From Streptomyces mobaraensis NBRC 13819 = DSM 40847 (GTDB lineage Bacteria; Actinomycetota; Actinomycetes; Streptomycetales; Streptomycetaceae), in NCBI RefSeq assembly GCF_017916255.1, contig NZ_CP072827.1:6907501-6971500 (forward strand): DNA of 64,000 bases, read 5' to 3'. Shown piece by piece: positions 8,682 to 17,238 of this stretch. Position 1 is the first letter of the stretch, and the number at the start of each line of letters is the position of its first letter. The translations under genes and the position numbers were made by a program. The notes beneath the pieces are model-generated. The model worked only from the letters and a program-made list of their open reading frames with translations, made no database searches and was not told the origin of the DNA.

Positions 8682-9215
8682 TCAGACGCCCGCGTCGGCC
8701 GCCGGGGCGGTGGAACGGCCTCGGGAACGGCCCTTGTCCTTCCGCCGGACGTCCTGCTCCACCGCGCGCAGCAGCCCCGTCATCCGGTAGGGGACGCGCT
8801 CCCGCAGCGCCATCTCGGTGCGGGTGCGCACCACTCCCGGGAACTGCACCAGCCGCTGGATGACGTCCTCCAGGTGAGCGGCGTCGCGGGCGACGACCCG
8901 CGCCATCAGGTCGCCGCCGCCGGTGATGGAGAACGCCTCTATGATCTCCGGCACTTCCGCCAGCGCGTCCGCCACCGGATCCAGGTGGCCCTGGGTGACC
9001 TCGATGTGCACGAAGGCCAGGACGGGGTGGCCGAGCGCGGCGGGGGAGAGCCGGGGGCCGGTCCCGGTGATCACACCGTCCCGTTCCAGCCGGTCGAGAC
9101 GGGCCTGGAGGGTGCCGCGCGCGATGCCCAGCAGGCGCGCGTACTCCCGCGCACTGGTCCGCGGCTGCTCCAGCAGGAGGCGCAGGATCCTGGTGTCCAG
9201 GGCGTCTACAGCCAT
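8682..9215 (-). CDS. Lrp/AsnC-family transcriptional regulator
   Basis: 177 residues. An N-terminal winged helix (ALDTRILRLLLEQPRTSAREYARLLGIARGTL and on) is followed by the RAM/ligand domain with HIEVTQG and EAFSITGGGDLMARVVARD. The tail after residue 150 is basic and low in complexity. Start is the ATG at 9215; an upstream ATG at 9254 would add a basic leader. No amino-acid metabolism gene is adjacent, so the target is not apparent. Confidence 0.88.
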   Translation of the reverse strand: MAVDALDTRILRLLLEQPRTSAREYARLLGIARGTLQARLDRLERDGVITGTGPRLSPAALGHPVLAFVHIEVTQGHLDPVADALAEVPEIIEAFSITGGGDLMARVVARDAAHLEDVIQRLVQFPGVVRTRTEMALRERVPYRMTGLLRAVEQDVRRKDKGRSRGRSTAPAADAGV

Positions 9216-9813
9216 CGGCTGACGCTCCCTCGTTCTCGGGGGCCGGGCCGTCACTGTACCAATGGCCCAGTCCGCGACCGATGGCTGGGCGCGGACCGGT
9301 ACGCGGAGTGGTCAGTCGGTCCGGTGGGACGTGCTGGGGGCGTCTGCGCGGCGGATTGCACGCGGCGGGAGGCAGCGGGTGGCCAAGCGGTACACGGCGG
9401 AAGGTGGCGGGCGGTGCGCGACCGGCATGGGGCACGCGGTCAGGCGGTACGCGGCGGCGGTAGGCGATCGGGTCGCGGCGCGCGTCAGGCGGCGGTGGTA
9501 CACGGCGGGTGGTACGCGGCCGGGACGCGGCGGCATCCGCGGACGCCGCGTCCGCCAGGGCCGGCGGGTTGCCGGCCGCCGGCCGACCGACGCCCGCGTC
9601 ATTCGACTGCCGGGCGTCGGCGGATCGCAGGGGCCGGCGGACCGTCGGGCGTCCGGGGTCGCCGGGGCCGGCGGACTGCCCGGTGTCAGGGAGCGTCGGG
9701 CGTCCGGGGATCGCCGGGATCGGCGGATCGTCGGGCATCAGGGGGATCGCCGGGGCCGGTGGTCCGCCGGGCGCCGGGCGTCGGCGGACCGCCGAGGCGG
9801 CCGGCCGTCGGGC
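9216..9813. other. 598-bp stretch without a convincing gene, rich in imperfect repeats
   Basis: This gap lies between the Lrp start and the FUSC stop. Its left half repeats GCGGTACACGGCGG-like words. Its right half (about 9623-9790) repeats a 34-36 bp word of the form CGGCGGAtCGTCGGGCgTCCGGGGaTCGCCGGGG in several degraded copies. Open frames cross it in several registers only because stop codons are rare at this GC content; all give arginine- and proline-rich translations. Confidence 0.6.
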
Positions 9814-11331
9814 TCAGCCCTCCGGCAGGGGTGAGCGCGGGCTGCTCAGGACCGGGCCGGCGAGGCCGGCGACCGCCCGTTCCAGGTCGTGCAGGTGCGC
9901 GAGGGCCCGTTCCGCGCCCGGGTGGTGCTGCGGGGCCGCGAGGCCCAGGCCGGTGGCCGACGCGGGCGCCTCCGCCGCGGGCAGCAGGGCGCGCAGGGCC
10001 GTCTCGACGCGCTGGCAGGCGGCGGTCAGCCGGGCGTCGTGCGAGGCGTCCGGGTCGGCGGCCACCTCGGCCAGGCCACGGGCCTGCCGTACGCAGTCGT
10101 CCAGGTGCGCCGTCACCTGCCGGGCGCGCTCCTTGCGTGCCCGCAGCGGGCTGAGCGGGTGCAGCAGCGGGGCGAGCGAGACCCGCACCCGGGCGAGGAG
10201 GAGTTCCAGCTCGGCGACGTACGGCGCCGGGTCGGCGGACGCCTCCCCGGCCAGCCGCCGCGCCGACTCGGCGGTGCAGTGCCGGACGGCCAGCATCGCG
10301 CGGCGTATCCAGGCGTCGGTGGCGGCGTGCGTCGTGACGGGCAGCACCAGCGCGACCGCGAGCGCCGAGGCCGCCGCGCCCACCAGCGTCTGCTCGAAGC
10401 GCAGGAGCAGCAGCCCCGGGTGGAGCACGCCCAGCAGCCCGTACAGCAGGGACGCCATGACGGTCACGAAGAACATCATCCAGCTGTAGGAAGGAGCGGC
10501 CGTGTAGAAGATGCCGAAGACGCAGAGCGCGACGAGGGCGGCGGTCGGCGCGGGCGCGCCGTGCAGCGGCACCGCGACGACCAGGCCGGCGGCGATGCCC
10601 GCCACCGTGCCCACCACCCGCCGGAAGCCCCGGACCAGGGTCTCCCCGCGCGAGGCGGTGTTCACGAAGATCCACCACGCGGTGCCGACGGCCCAGTACC
10701 AGCGCTGGTCCGAGACCAGGTGGCCGACGCCCAGGGCCAGGGCGCACGCGAAGGTGTTCTGGAACGCCTGCCGGGTGGTCGGACGCTCCAGGCCGCGGGC
10801 CGCGAAGGGCGCGGGGGCGAGGACCTGCGGCAGCCGCCGCTCCCAGCACCAGAGCCCGAAGCGGACCAGGGACGACGCGGCGAGGGCGAGCGCCATGGCC
10901 GCGTACAGCTCCGCCAGCCCCTCCGGCACGGCGTGCAGGAACTGCGCCATGAAGAACATCATGAAACCGAAGATGCCCAGGGCCTGGCCCCGGGGGCCCC
11001 AGCGCCGCGCGTACACCCCGGCGAAGACGACGCCGAGGAACGCCGCGTCCCGCGCCAGGGGAAGGCCGTGCAGCGCCGTCGCCAGCGCGAGCACCGGGAC
11101 GCCCACGACGGGCAGCCACGCCGTCGTGACCGCCTGGTCGCGGACCCGGGCGTCGGTGACGGTGAAGAGGGCCAGCAGCGCGGTGAGGCCACCGGCGATC
11201 GTGGCGCCGATCGAACCGGTCGCCAGGTGCGAGACCGCCACCGCGAGCCCCACGCCCAGGACCGCCCGGGCCGCGTTCCGCAGCCGGACGCGCCCCGGAT
11301 CCGGAGCCGCGAACATCTTCTTCAGCTTCAC
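9814..11331 (-). CDS. FUSC/YccC-family inner-membrane transporter
   Basis: 505 residues from a GTG at 11331, chosen because AGAGGG lies about 6 bases upstream. Two clusters of hydrophobic helices are separated by a cytoplasmic linker, followed by a helical C-terminal region: first cluster LGVGLAVAVSHLATG to LALAASSLVRFGLW, second cluster ACALALGVGHLVSDQ to ALAVALVLPVTTHA. WYWAVGTAWWIFVNTASRGETLVRGFRRVVGT is the characteristic FUSC segment. Relatives export aromatic acids or other small toxic compounds; the substrate here is unknown. It is divergent from the lactonase gene. Confidence 0.85.
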   Translation of the reverse strand: MKLKKMFAAPDPGRVRLRNAARAVLGVGLAVAVSHLATGSIGATIAGGLTALLALFTVTDARVRDQAVTTAWLPVVGVPVLALATALHGLPLARDAAFLGVVFAGVYARRWGPRGQALGIFGFMMFFMAQFLHAVPEGLAELYAAMALALAASSLVRFGLWCWERRLPQVLAPAPFAARGLERPTTRQAFQNTFACALALGVGHLVSDQRWYWAVGTAWWIFVNTASRGETLVRGFRRVVGTVAGIAAGLVVAVPLHGAPAPTAALVALCVFGIFYTAAPSYSWMMFFVTVMASLLYGLLGVLHPGLLLLRFEQTLVGAAASALAVALVLPVTTHAATDAWIRRAMLAVRHCTAESARRLAGEASADPAPYVAELELLLARVRVSLAPLLHPLSPLRARKERARQVTAHLDDCVRQARGLAEVAADPDASHDARLTAACQRVETALRALLPAAEAPASATGLGLAAPQHHPGAERALAHLHDLERAVAGLAGPVLSSPRSPLPEG

Positions 11332-11577
11332 CGACCCTCTTTCCGATCGCGCGCACAAAAGAGGCGCCGCGGGTTCCCGCAGCGCCATTGACTGGTTCAT
11401 CAAAACATCCGGAGGCCAGATGGCTCAAGAGAAGCCCGAAAAGATGAGCCAACGGCCCGGTTTTACCGCACGGTAACCCATGGTGAGCAGGGCCAACGGA
11501 TCAGCGTGAGGCCGTCTCGCCCGGGGTGCGCGCCGGGCGTTGTCAGTGGCGGGCTGTAGCGTCTGGACCATCGACGT

Positions 11578-11613
11578 GATGTCGGCGTGATGGCCGATGT
11601 CGGCCTGATGACA
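11578..11613. repeat. 18-bp direct repeat, two copies plus a partial third, upstream of the lactonase
   Basis: GATGTCGGCGTGATGGCC is followed immediately by GATGTCGGCCTGATGACA and then a partial TATGTCGGATG. The block lies 37 bp before the lactonase start, in the divergent region with the FUSC gene. It could be an activator or repressor binding array or just a slipped repeat. Confidence 0.6.
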
Positions 11614-11649
11614 TATGTCGGATGGGGACGTGATGGGGAGGAGAACGCG

Positions 11650-12702
11650 ATGACGACCAGCGGACGGCGTGAACGGCGCGCCTACATCGGCTCGTTCACC
11701 CGGGCGGGAGGCCCGGGGATCACCGTGGCGCACGTGGACGGCGAGACGGGCGCGCTGACCCCCGTCCACTCCACCGCCGTCGCGGCGGACCCCTCGTTCC
11801 TGGCCCTCTCGGACGACGGGAACACGCTGTACGCGGTGGGGGAGACGGAGCCGGGCACGGCCACGGCGTTCTCGCTCGCCGACCCGGACCGGCCGGAACC
11901 GCTCGGCCCGGCCGTGCCCGTCGAGGGGGACGCGCCCACCCACCTCGCCCTCGCCGGGTCCTGGCTGTTCACCGCCAACTACCGCTCCGGGAGCGTCAGC
12001 GCCCTGCCCGTCGCCGGTGACGGCGGCCTCGGCAAGTCCCCGGTGGTGCTGCGCCACCAGGGCGGCGGTCCGGTGAGCACGCGGCAGGCGGGCCCGCACG
12101 CCCACGCCGTGGCGCCCGACCCCACGGGCCGCTGGCTGCTCGCCGCGGACCTCGGCACCGATTCCGTGTACGTCTCGGCGCTCGACCCGGAGACGGGCGA
12201 ACCGACGCCCCACGGCGAGACGCGCCTCCGGCCCGGCAGCGGCCCCCGGATGATCGTCTTCCACCCGGACGGCCAGCGGGCGTACGTCCTCAACGAACTC
12301 GACGCCACGGTGACCGTCTGCCGCTGGGACGCCGGCCCGGGCGTGCTGGAGCCGCTGGAGACGGCGACCGTCGTGACCGCCGGAGCGGTCGACCCTACCT
12401 ACCCCTCGACGCCCGTGCTCTCCCCGGACGGCCGGTTCCTGTGGGCGGCCAACCGTGGCGACGACACCCTCGCCACCCTCGCCCTCGACCCCTCCGGGGA
12501 CGCGCCCCGGCTGCGCTCCACCGTGAGCTGCGGCGGGCACTGGCCGCGCCACCTCGCCGCGCATCCGGACGGGGGGCTGCTGTACGCGGCGAACGAGCGG
12601 TCGGGCGATGTCACGTGGTTCACGGTCGATCCCGATACGGGCATACCCGTCCGGGCCGGGTCGGTCGCGGCCCCGGCCGCCTCGTGCGTGGTCTTCCGCT
12701 GA
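11650..12702 (+). CDS. Lactonase-family beta-propeller protein (6-phosphogluconolactonase-like)
   Basis: 350 residues with the YIGSFT start motif, then repeated blades such as PSFLALSDDGNTLYAV, HAVAPDPTGRWLLAADLG, MIVFHPDGQRAYVLNEL and RHLAAHPDGGLLYAANE. This is the YbhE/Pgl seven-bladed family, which hydrolyses 6-phosphogluconolactone in E. coli; many actinobacterial members are unassigned. The ATG at 11650 follows GGGGAGGAGAA at good spacing. No signal peptide, so it is cytoplasmic. Two tandem hairpins end the transcript. Confidence 0.88.
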   Translation: MTTSGRRERRAYIGSFTRAGGPGITVAHVDGETGALTPVHSTAVAADPSFLALSDDGNTLYAVGETEPGTATAFSLADPDRPEPLGPAVPVEGDAPTHLALAGSWLFTANYRSGSVSALPVAGDGGLGKSPVVLRHQGGGPVSTRQAGPHAHAVAPDPTGRWLLAADLGTDSVYVSALDPETGEPTPHGETRLRPGSGPRMIVFHPDGQRAYVLNELDATVTVCRWDAGPGVLEPLETATVVTAGAVDPTYPSTPVLSPDGRFLWAANRGDDTLATLALDPSGDAPRLRSTVSCGGHWPRHLAAHPDGGLLYAANERSGDVTWFTVDPDTGIPVRAGSVAAPAASCVVFR

Positions 12703-12718
12703 GCCCGGCCGGCGTACT

Positions 12719-12752
12719 CCGGGGGTCCCGCACGCGCGGGCTGGACCCCCGG
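12719..12752. terminator. Hairpin, first of a tandem terminator
   Basis: CCGGGGGTCC pairs perfectly with GGACCCCCGG across 14 bases, starting 17 bp after the lactonase stop. Confidence 0.65.
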
Positions 12753-12762
12753 GGATGAAACG

Positions 12763-12793
12763 CGGGAAGGGCCTCATCAAGAGGCCCTTCCCG
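12763..12793. terminator. Strong bidirectional terminator
   Basis: CGGGAAGGGCCTC and GAGGCCCTTCCCG make a perfect 13-bp stem with an ATCAA loop, midway between the convergent lactonase and CbiX-like genes. Confidence 0.88.
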
Positions 12794-12842
12794 GCGGTCA
12801 CGCGGTCGTGCGGTGCTGCGGCGGTACGCCGTGCGGTGGTCC

Positions 12843-13769
12843 TCAGCGCATCGGCACGGGCTGGGCGGCGATGCCCAGCAGCTCCGTGTACTTGGCGAGG
12901 ACGAGCTTGCCGATCGCCGGGTAGGCGCCCAGCGGCTCCGCCGCCGCGCAGCCCGCCTCCTTCGCCGCCATGGAGGGCAGCGCCTCGTCGGCCTCCGGGC
13001 CGATCAGGCACGGTGCCAGGGCCAGGTTGCGCGAGCCGGAGGAGCGGAGCTCGTCGGCGGCGCGGGCGACGGCGCCCTCCTCGTCCAGGCCGGCGGCCAG
13101 CACCGGCACGGCCAGGCGCGCGGACAGCAGCATGCCGGTGATACCGGCCGCCTGCACCGCCTCGGGGCCGCCGACCGTGGCCAGGACGATCCCGTCGGCG
13201 GCGGTTGCGACGGTGAACAGCCGGGCGCGGTCGGCACGGGCCAGACCCGCCTCCGAGAGACGCACGTGCAGGGCCTCGGCGAGCAGCGGGTGCGGACCGA
13301 GCGTGTCCGTCAGCTCGAAGGCCGAGCCGCTGCTGACGACCGACTGGCGTATGCGGCGCAGCACGGCCGTGTCGGGACCCGCCAGCAGCGGCACCACGAC
13401 GGCGACGGGGCCCTGGGCCCAGGCGGCGGCCTCCTCGTCCGAGGCGCCCTGTGCTTCGCTCGTGCGAGCGGTGTGCTGGGCGGCGGCGTAGCCGAGGACG
13501 GAGTCCAGGGCGGGGTACCCGCCGGCGTCGCCCTCGGCGTCCACGTAGCCGATGCGCGCGTCGAGACCGGGAAGCTCGGAACGGGCGATGCTCAGGGTCT
13601 CCTCGGCCAGGCGGCGCGCGGCCGGACCCGGGGCGCCGGGCACCGCGAGCACCAGCGGGGGCGCGGCCGTCGGCGCGGTCACGGGCTCCGGCCTCCGGTG
13701 CCGTCCGGACTGGCGGGGTCGTGGCATTCGTACAGGCAGGCCGGACGTGGGCCCTGTGGGGGAGCTCAT
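12843..13769 (-). CDS. CbiX-superfamily (sirohydrochlorin-chelatase-like) protein lacking the catalytic histidine
   Basis: 308 residues with two chelatase-like halves: LVLAVPGAPGPAARRLAEE and PVAVVVPLLAGPD, then ATAADGIVLATVGG and LALAPCLIGPEADE. True CbiX/SirB proteins begin the domain with a metal-binding HGS; here the position reads VPGAP. This His-less version appears to be the usual actinobacterial form, so it may bind a tetrapyrrole or act in a way other than metal insertion. The first 34 residues are basic and disordered. It is transcribed away from the kinase gene by about 90 bp on the same strand, with no other cobalamin or siroheme gene nearby. Confidence 0.72.
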   Translation of the reverse strand: MSSPTGPTSGLPVRMPRPRQSGRHRRPEPVTAPTAAPPLVLAVPGAPGPAARRLAEETLSIARSELPGLDARIGYVDAEGDAGGYPALDSVLGYAAAQHTARTSEAQGASDEEAAAWAQGPVAVVVPLLAGPDTAVLRRIRQSVVSSGSAFELTDTLGPHPLLAEALHVRLSEAGLARADRARLFTVATAADGIVLATVGGPEAVQAAGITGMLLSARLAVPVLAAGLDEEGAVARAADELRSSGSRNLALAPCLIGPEADEALPSMAAKEAGCAAAEPLGAYPAIGKLVLAKYTELLGIAAQPVPMR

Positions 13770-13860
13770 GGCGCCGCATGTTATCCGGTCGGGAACGGGC
13801 CTGTTTGGGTGGGGGGCGTTTGAGCTGGCTCTGTCCTGATTTATTCGGTGGCTGATCGGA

Positions 13861-15480
13861 TCACCCGAAGGTGTGTCCGGGTGACGCGGCGGACGGCGCG
13901 CCGGACACGACGTCCAGCAGCGATCCGTCCACGGGCAGCAGCAGACGGTCCGTCACCAGGGCCGCGGCGATACGGGACGCGCCGTCCAGCGGCGACCCGG
14001 CCGCGGTCATCTGACGGACTGCCGGAAGTTGCTTTCGCAACTCCTGACGGAGCGGCAGCAGCAGCGGGGGACCGATTCCCGCCAACCCTCCGGTGAGCGC
14101 CATGACGGGGGCACGCCGCCATGCCTCGCCCACCCGTTCGCCTTGGCTGCCCGGGCCGTGACAGGTGTCCGCCTCGGCCGTTCTGGCGCCGTCCCGGTTG
14201 CCGGGACCGTGGGGGCCGTCCGCCTCCACAGCCCCGCAACCGCCCCGGGCGTTCGCGCGAGAGCCGTCCGCCTCGGCCGTCCCGGCGTCGCCCCGGCTGC
14301 CCGGGCCGCGGGAGCCGTCCGCCTCAACGGTCCTGGCGTCGCCCCGACTGCCCGGGCCGCGGAGGCCGTCCGCCTCGACGGTCCCGGTGTCGCCCCAGTT
14401 GTCCGTGTTGTGGGGGCCGTCCGCCCCGCCCGTCCCGGCGCCGCCCCTGCGGTCCGGACGGTGGCGGCCGTCCGCCTCCACGGCCCGGGCGTCGCCCCTG
14501 CGATCCGAGCCGCGGGGACCGCCCGTCTCGCTCGTCCCGGCCTCGCCCAGGCTGTCCGGCCCGTGAGGACCGCCCCTCTCGCCTGTCCCGGTCTCGTCAC
14601 GGATGTCCGGGCCATGGGAGGCGTCCGCCTCGCCCCTTTCGGCGCTCTCGACTCTCCCGGCGCTCCCGGAGCCCGTGCGCCCGCCCCCGTCGGCCGGAGG
14701 GCAGGCCGCGGCGGCGGCCTCGGCGATGTGCCGGGCGGCCCTCCGCAGGATGTCCGCCGCCACGGGGCACACCGCCGCGCACCGGCCGACCTCCGGGGCG
14801 AACGAGGCCAGCACGGCCGCCCGGTCCGGCCGGGGGTACAGCATCCCCGGCAGATCCGGCGCCGGCCCGAACACGGCCTCCAGCCGGCCGAGCAGCGCCG
14901 CCGAACCGCCCGCCCGCCCGTCGTACGCCCGCAGCGCCGCCTCCAGCCCGGCCCGGCCGATCCAGGCGCCGCCCCCGCAGTCGCCCAGCAGATGCCCCCA
15001 GCCGTCCGCACGCCGCCAGCCGCCGCCCGGAGTCAGTCCGGTGCCGAGCGCGACCAGCCCCGTCCCGGCGGCGACGACCACGCCCGGACGCTGGCCGAGG
15101 GCCCCGGCGTACGCCGTCACGGAGTCGGAGGCCAGCGCGAGCCGCCGTATGCCGAGTTCGGCGCGGAGCGCGCCCGGCAGGACGGCCCGCAGGTCGGCAC
15201 CGAGCGTCACCATGCCCGCCGCGCCCACGCAACAGGCCGCGAAGCGCTCGGCCCCGGCCCGGCACAGCAGCCGCCGGGCGGCCGGAAGGATCCGGTCGAG
15301 CAGGACCCGCGCGTCGATCCCCCGATCGCCGACGGGCACCGGTTCCGGGGAGGACCAGGTGAGCACCGGTCCGTCGCCGTACGCGGGGGAGACGGCGATC
15401 CGGACGCCCGAGCCCCCGGAGTCGACCGCCAGGACAGGGGCGGGGCTCCGCATCGGGCGCCGACGCGACGTCAGTTCCAT
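13861..15480 (-). CDS. BadF/BadG-type ATPase, N-acetylglucosamine-kinase-like, with large repeat insertion
   Basis: 539 residues. The N-terminal half has the actin-fold phosphate motifs VLAVDSGGSG (phosphate 1), VVAAGTGLVALG, and GHLLGDCGGGAWIGRAG, as in GlcNAc kinases. The C-terminal lobe resumes with APVMALTGGLAGIGPPLLLPL. Between them, residues about 282 to 451 consist of ten 17-residue units rich in Gly, Asp, Arg and Glu. Without them the protein would be about 370 residues, near the family's usual size. The probable role is phosphorylation of an amino sugar in cell-wall recycling. Start ATG 15480; an ATG at 15453 (MRSPAP) is equally plausible since neither has a clear ribosome-binding site. 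Confidence 0.78.
   Translation of the reverse strand: MELTSRRRPMRSPAPVLAVDSGGSGVRIAVSPAYGDGPVLTWSSPEPVPVGDRGIDARVLLDRILPAARRLLCRAGAERFAACCVGAAGMVTLGADLRAVLPGALRAELGIRRLALASDSVTAYAGALGQRPGVVVAAGTGLVALGTGLTPGGGWRRADGWGHLLGDCGGGAWIGRAGLEAALRAYDGRAGGSAALLGRLEAVFGPAPDLPGMLYPRPDRAAVLASFAPEVGRCAAVCPVAADILRRAARHIAEAAAAACPPADGGGRTGSGSAGRVESAERGEADASHGPDIRDETGTGERGGPHGPDSLGEAGTSETGGPRGSDRRGDARAVEADGRHRPDRRGGAGTGGADGPHNTDNWGDTGTVEADGLRGPGSRGDARTVEADGSRGPGSRGDAGTAEADGSRANARGGCGAVEADGPHGPGNRDGARTAEADTCHGPGSQGERVGEAWRRAPVMALTGGLAGIGPPLLLPLRQELRKQLPAVRQMTAAGSPLDGASRIAAALVTDRLLLPVDGSLLDVVSGAPSAASPGHTFG
14128..14634. repeat. 51-bp tandem repeat, about 10 copies, inside the kinase gene
   Basis: Nine units of 51 bp and one of 48 bp lie head to tail (507 bp). 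On the reverse strand each encodes a variant of EADGxRGPGSRGDAGT. Copies 6 and 7 are nearly identical; outer copies are more worn. Every unit length is a multiple of three, so the frame is never lost. Confidence 0.93.
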
Positions 15481-15556
15481 GTCAGTTGCCCGGCGCCGCC
15501 CGGACGAACGCGTGAACCGTCATGGCCGGCACCCTACTCCGGGGAAGCACCCCCGG

Positions 15557-16033
15557 TCAGGGTGGCCGCCAGTCCACCGGCGCCGAACCCTGCCCGGCCG
15601 GCGGGTCGTTGGCCCTGCTGAAGGGCCGCGAACCGAAGAAGCCCCGGTCCGCGGACATGGGCGACGGATGCGCCGGCTCCACGCACGACACACACCGTCG
15701 GGCAGCGGGCGCGGATTGCGCGCGTCCCGCCCCCGGAGGATCGCCACCAGGGGTCGGCCACGCGCGACGAGCGCGCGGCATCGCCTGCTCCGTGACCTTC
15801 TCCCAGCCCTCAGCCCCGGTGGGCGGCGGGCTTCCGCGGGGCGGTCGTCAGAGCCTCCTGTCGAGCAGCCGGACGCCCTGCCGCGTCCACGGCGTCAGGT
15901 CGCCATTGGACGACCTGAGCAGCCGAGGCCCTGGTGGAACTCGCGGTACATGTTCTCCAGGCGGCCGGGCGGCGGACGCCTGGAGGGCGCGACGGAGAAG
16001 CCGAGGCCCACGGCGTGCGGATGCGGTCTCCCG
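15557..16033 (-). pseudogene. Decayed inverted copy of uracil-DNA glycosylase
   Basis: Read on the reverse strand, four segments in shifting frames match the intact glycosylase gene next door in the correct order: GLGFSVAPSRR with [34 protein letters not shown]; then [12 protein letters not shown] and [17 protein letters not shown] to PVDWRPP and a stop. At least three frameshifts and internal stops separate them. The N-terminal part with the catalytic GQDPYP is missing. The copy faces the intact gene head to head, with about 140 bp between the homology end and the intact start. Confidence 0.85.
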
Positions 16034-16170
16034 ACCGAGGGGCCTGACCTGCTCGAGGCCGGTACGACCGGCCGTCCCGGGGCCGGTGGGCACGCTGTCC
16101 GGTCGGTGGGCGTGGTGCGCCGACGGTCGGATTGGTGGGCGCACGGTACATGCCGATAAGGTAACGCGCT

Positions 16171-16848
16171 GTGGCAGCACGACCGTTGAGTGAACTTGTC
16201 GAGTCCGGGTGGGCGCATGCGCTGGAGCCGGTGGCCGGGCGTATCGCCGCGATGGGCGATTTCCTGCGCGCGGAGATCGCGGCAGGGCGCACCTATCTGC
16301 CCGCCGGGGCGCATGTTCTGCGCGCCTTCCAGCAGCCCTTTGACGAGGTGCGCGTCCTGATCGTGGGCCAGGACCCCTACCCGACCCCGGGAATGGCCAT
16401 CGGGCACAGTTTCGCGGTGGCGCCTGAGGTGCGCCGGTTGCCCGGCAGCCTGGAGAACATCTACCGCGAGCTGCAATCCGACCTGGGGCTGCCCCGGCCG
16501 TCCAACGGCGATCTGACGCCGTGGACCAGGCAAGGGGTGCTCCTGCTCAACAGGGCGCTCACCACGGCCCCGGGCAAGCCGGCCGCGCACCGCGGCAAGG
16601 GGTGGGAGGAGGTGACGGAGCAGGCCATCCGTGCCCTGGTGGCGCGGGGCAAGCCCATGGTGTCGATCTTGTGGGGGCGTGACGCCCGTAACCTGCGGCC
16701 GTTCCTCGGAGGCTTCCCGGCGATCGAGTCCGCGCACCCCTCGCCCATGTCGGCGGACCGCGGGTTCTTCGGTTCACGGCCCTTCAGCCGTACCAATGAC
16801 CTGCTCGTCCGGCAGGGAGCCCAGCCGGTCGACTGGCGACTGCCGTAG
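16171..16848 (+). CDS. ung: Uracil-DNA glycosylase, family 1
   Basis: 225 residues, full length for the family. The water-activating loop [16 protein letters not shown] and the DNA-intercalating loop [18 protein letters not shown] are both intact, as is [17 protein letters not shown]. It removes uracil from DNA at the start of base-excision repair. The start is a GTG at 16171 with only a weak AAGG upstream. It sits beside an inverted, frameshifted copy of itself on the other strand. Streptomyces genomes often hold more than one Ung paralogue, so duplication here is not surprising, but adjacent inverted decay is. Confidence 0.92.
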   Translation: MAARPLSELVESGWAHALEPVAGRIAAMGDFLRAEIAAGRTYLPAGAHVLRAFQQPFDEVRVLIVGQDPYPTPGMAIGHSFAVAPEVRRLPGSLENIYRELQSDLGLPRPSNGDLTPWTRQGVLLLNRALTTAPGKPAAHRGKGWEEVTEQAIRALVARGKPMVSILWGRDARNLRPFLGGFPAIESAHPSPMSADRGFFGSRPFSRTNDLLVRQGAQPVDWRLP

Positions 16849-16962
16849 TTCGGCTGCCGAGGTCGCCGGGGGCGTGATCCCCACGGGGGCTGCCAGGCGG
16901 GCCGGGCTGCCGGCGGGGGCCGCTGGGACCGCCTGGTCAGAATCATCCCCAGCCTGCTCGGC

Positions 16963-17238
16963 GTGCTGGAGGCCATCGAGGACAGCTCACCACTGGGTGC
17001 CTGGGCCCTGGACCGTCTCGGCCACCTCACCACCCTCCTCGAGCTGTCCTCTCTCACCCGCGGCCGCGTCATGCACTACGCCATCCCCGAACAGCTGAAG
17101 AAGGACTTCGGTGTCAGCGGCAAGGTGCCCGCCACCCAACGCTGGACTCCCCCCGCACCCACCTTCAGCCTTCTTCCGGAGACGGGCGGGGAGCGATCGG
17201 CCGCGCCGGCCGGTTCGGGTGGGTGTGGCGGGGATTGA
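16963..17238 (+). CDS. Hypothetical fragment of unknown function
   Basis: The translation looks protein-like in the middle: LGVLEAIEDSSPLGAWALD, then LGHLTTLLELSSLTRG and IPEQLKKDFGVSGKVP, with a balanced composition unlike the shadows around it. Coding character begins upstream of the GTG at 16963 (GRWDRLVRIIPSLLG), directly after the ung stop and in the same frame, but without a start codon. The end turns into low-complexity sequence and overlaps the acyltransferase stop by 74 bp. It is probably the remnant of a lost gene. No family recognised. Confidence 0.35.
   Translation: MLEAIEDSSPLGAWALDRLGHLTTLLELSSLTRGRVMHYAIPEQLKKDFGVSGKVPATQRWTPPAPTFSLLPETGGERSAAPAGSGGCGGD

Noticed and set aside
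14128..14634. CRISPR-like array
   Set aside because: The repeats are contiguous, without spacers, and lie in frame inside a kinase gene.
16461..17072. Reverse-strand frame opposite ung
   Set aside because: It is the complement of the intact glycosylase gene, without independent coding character.
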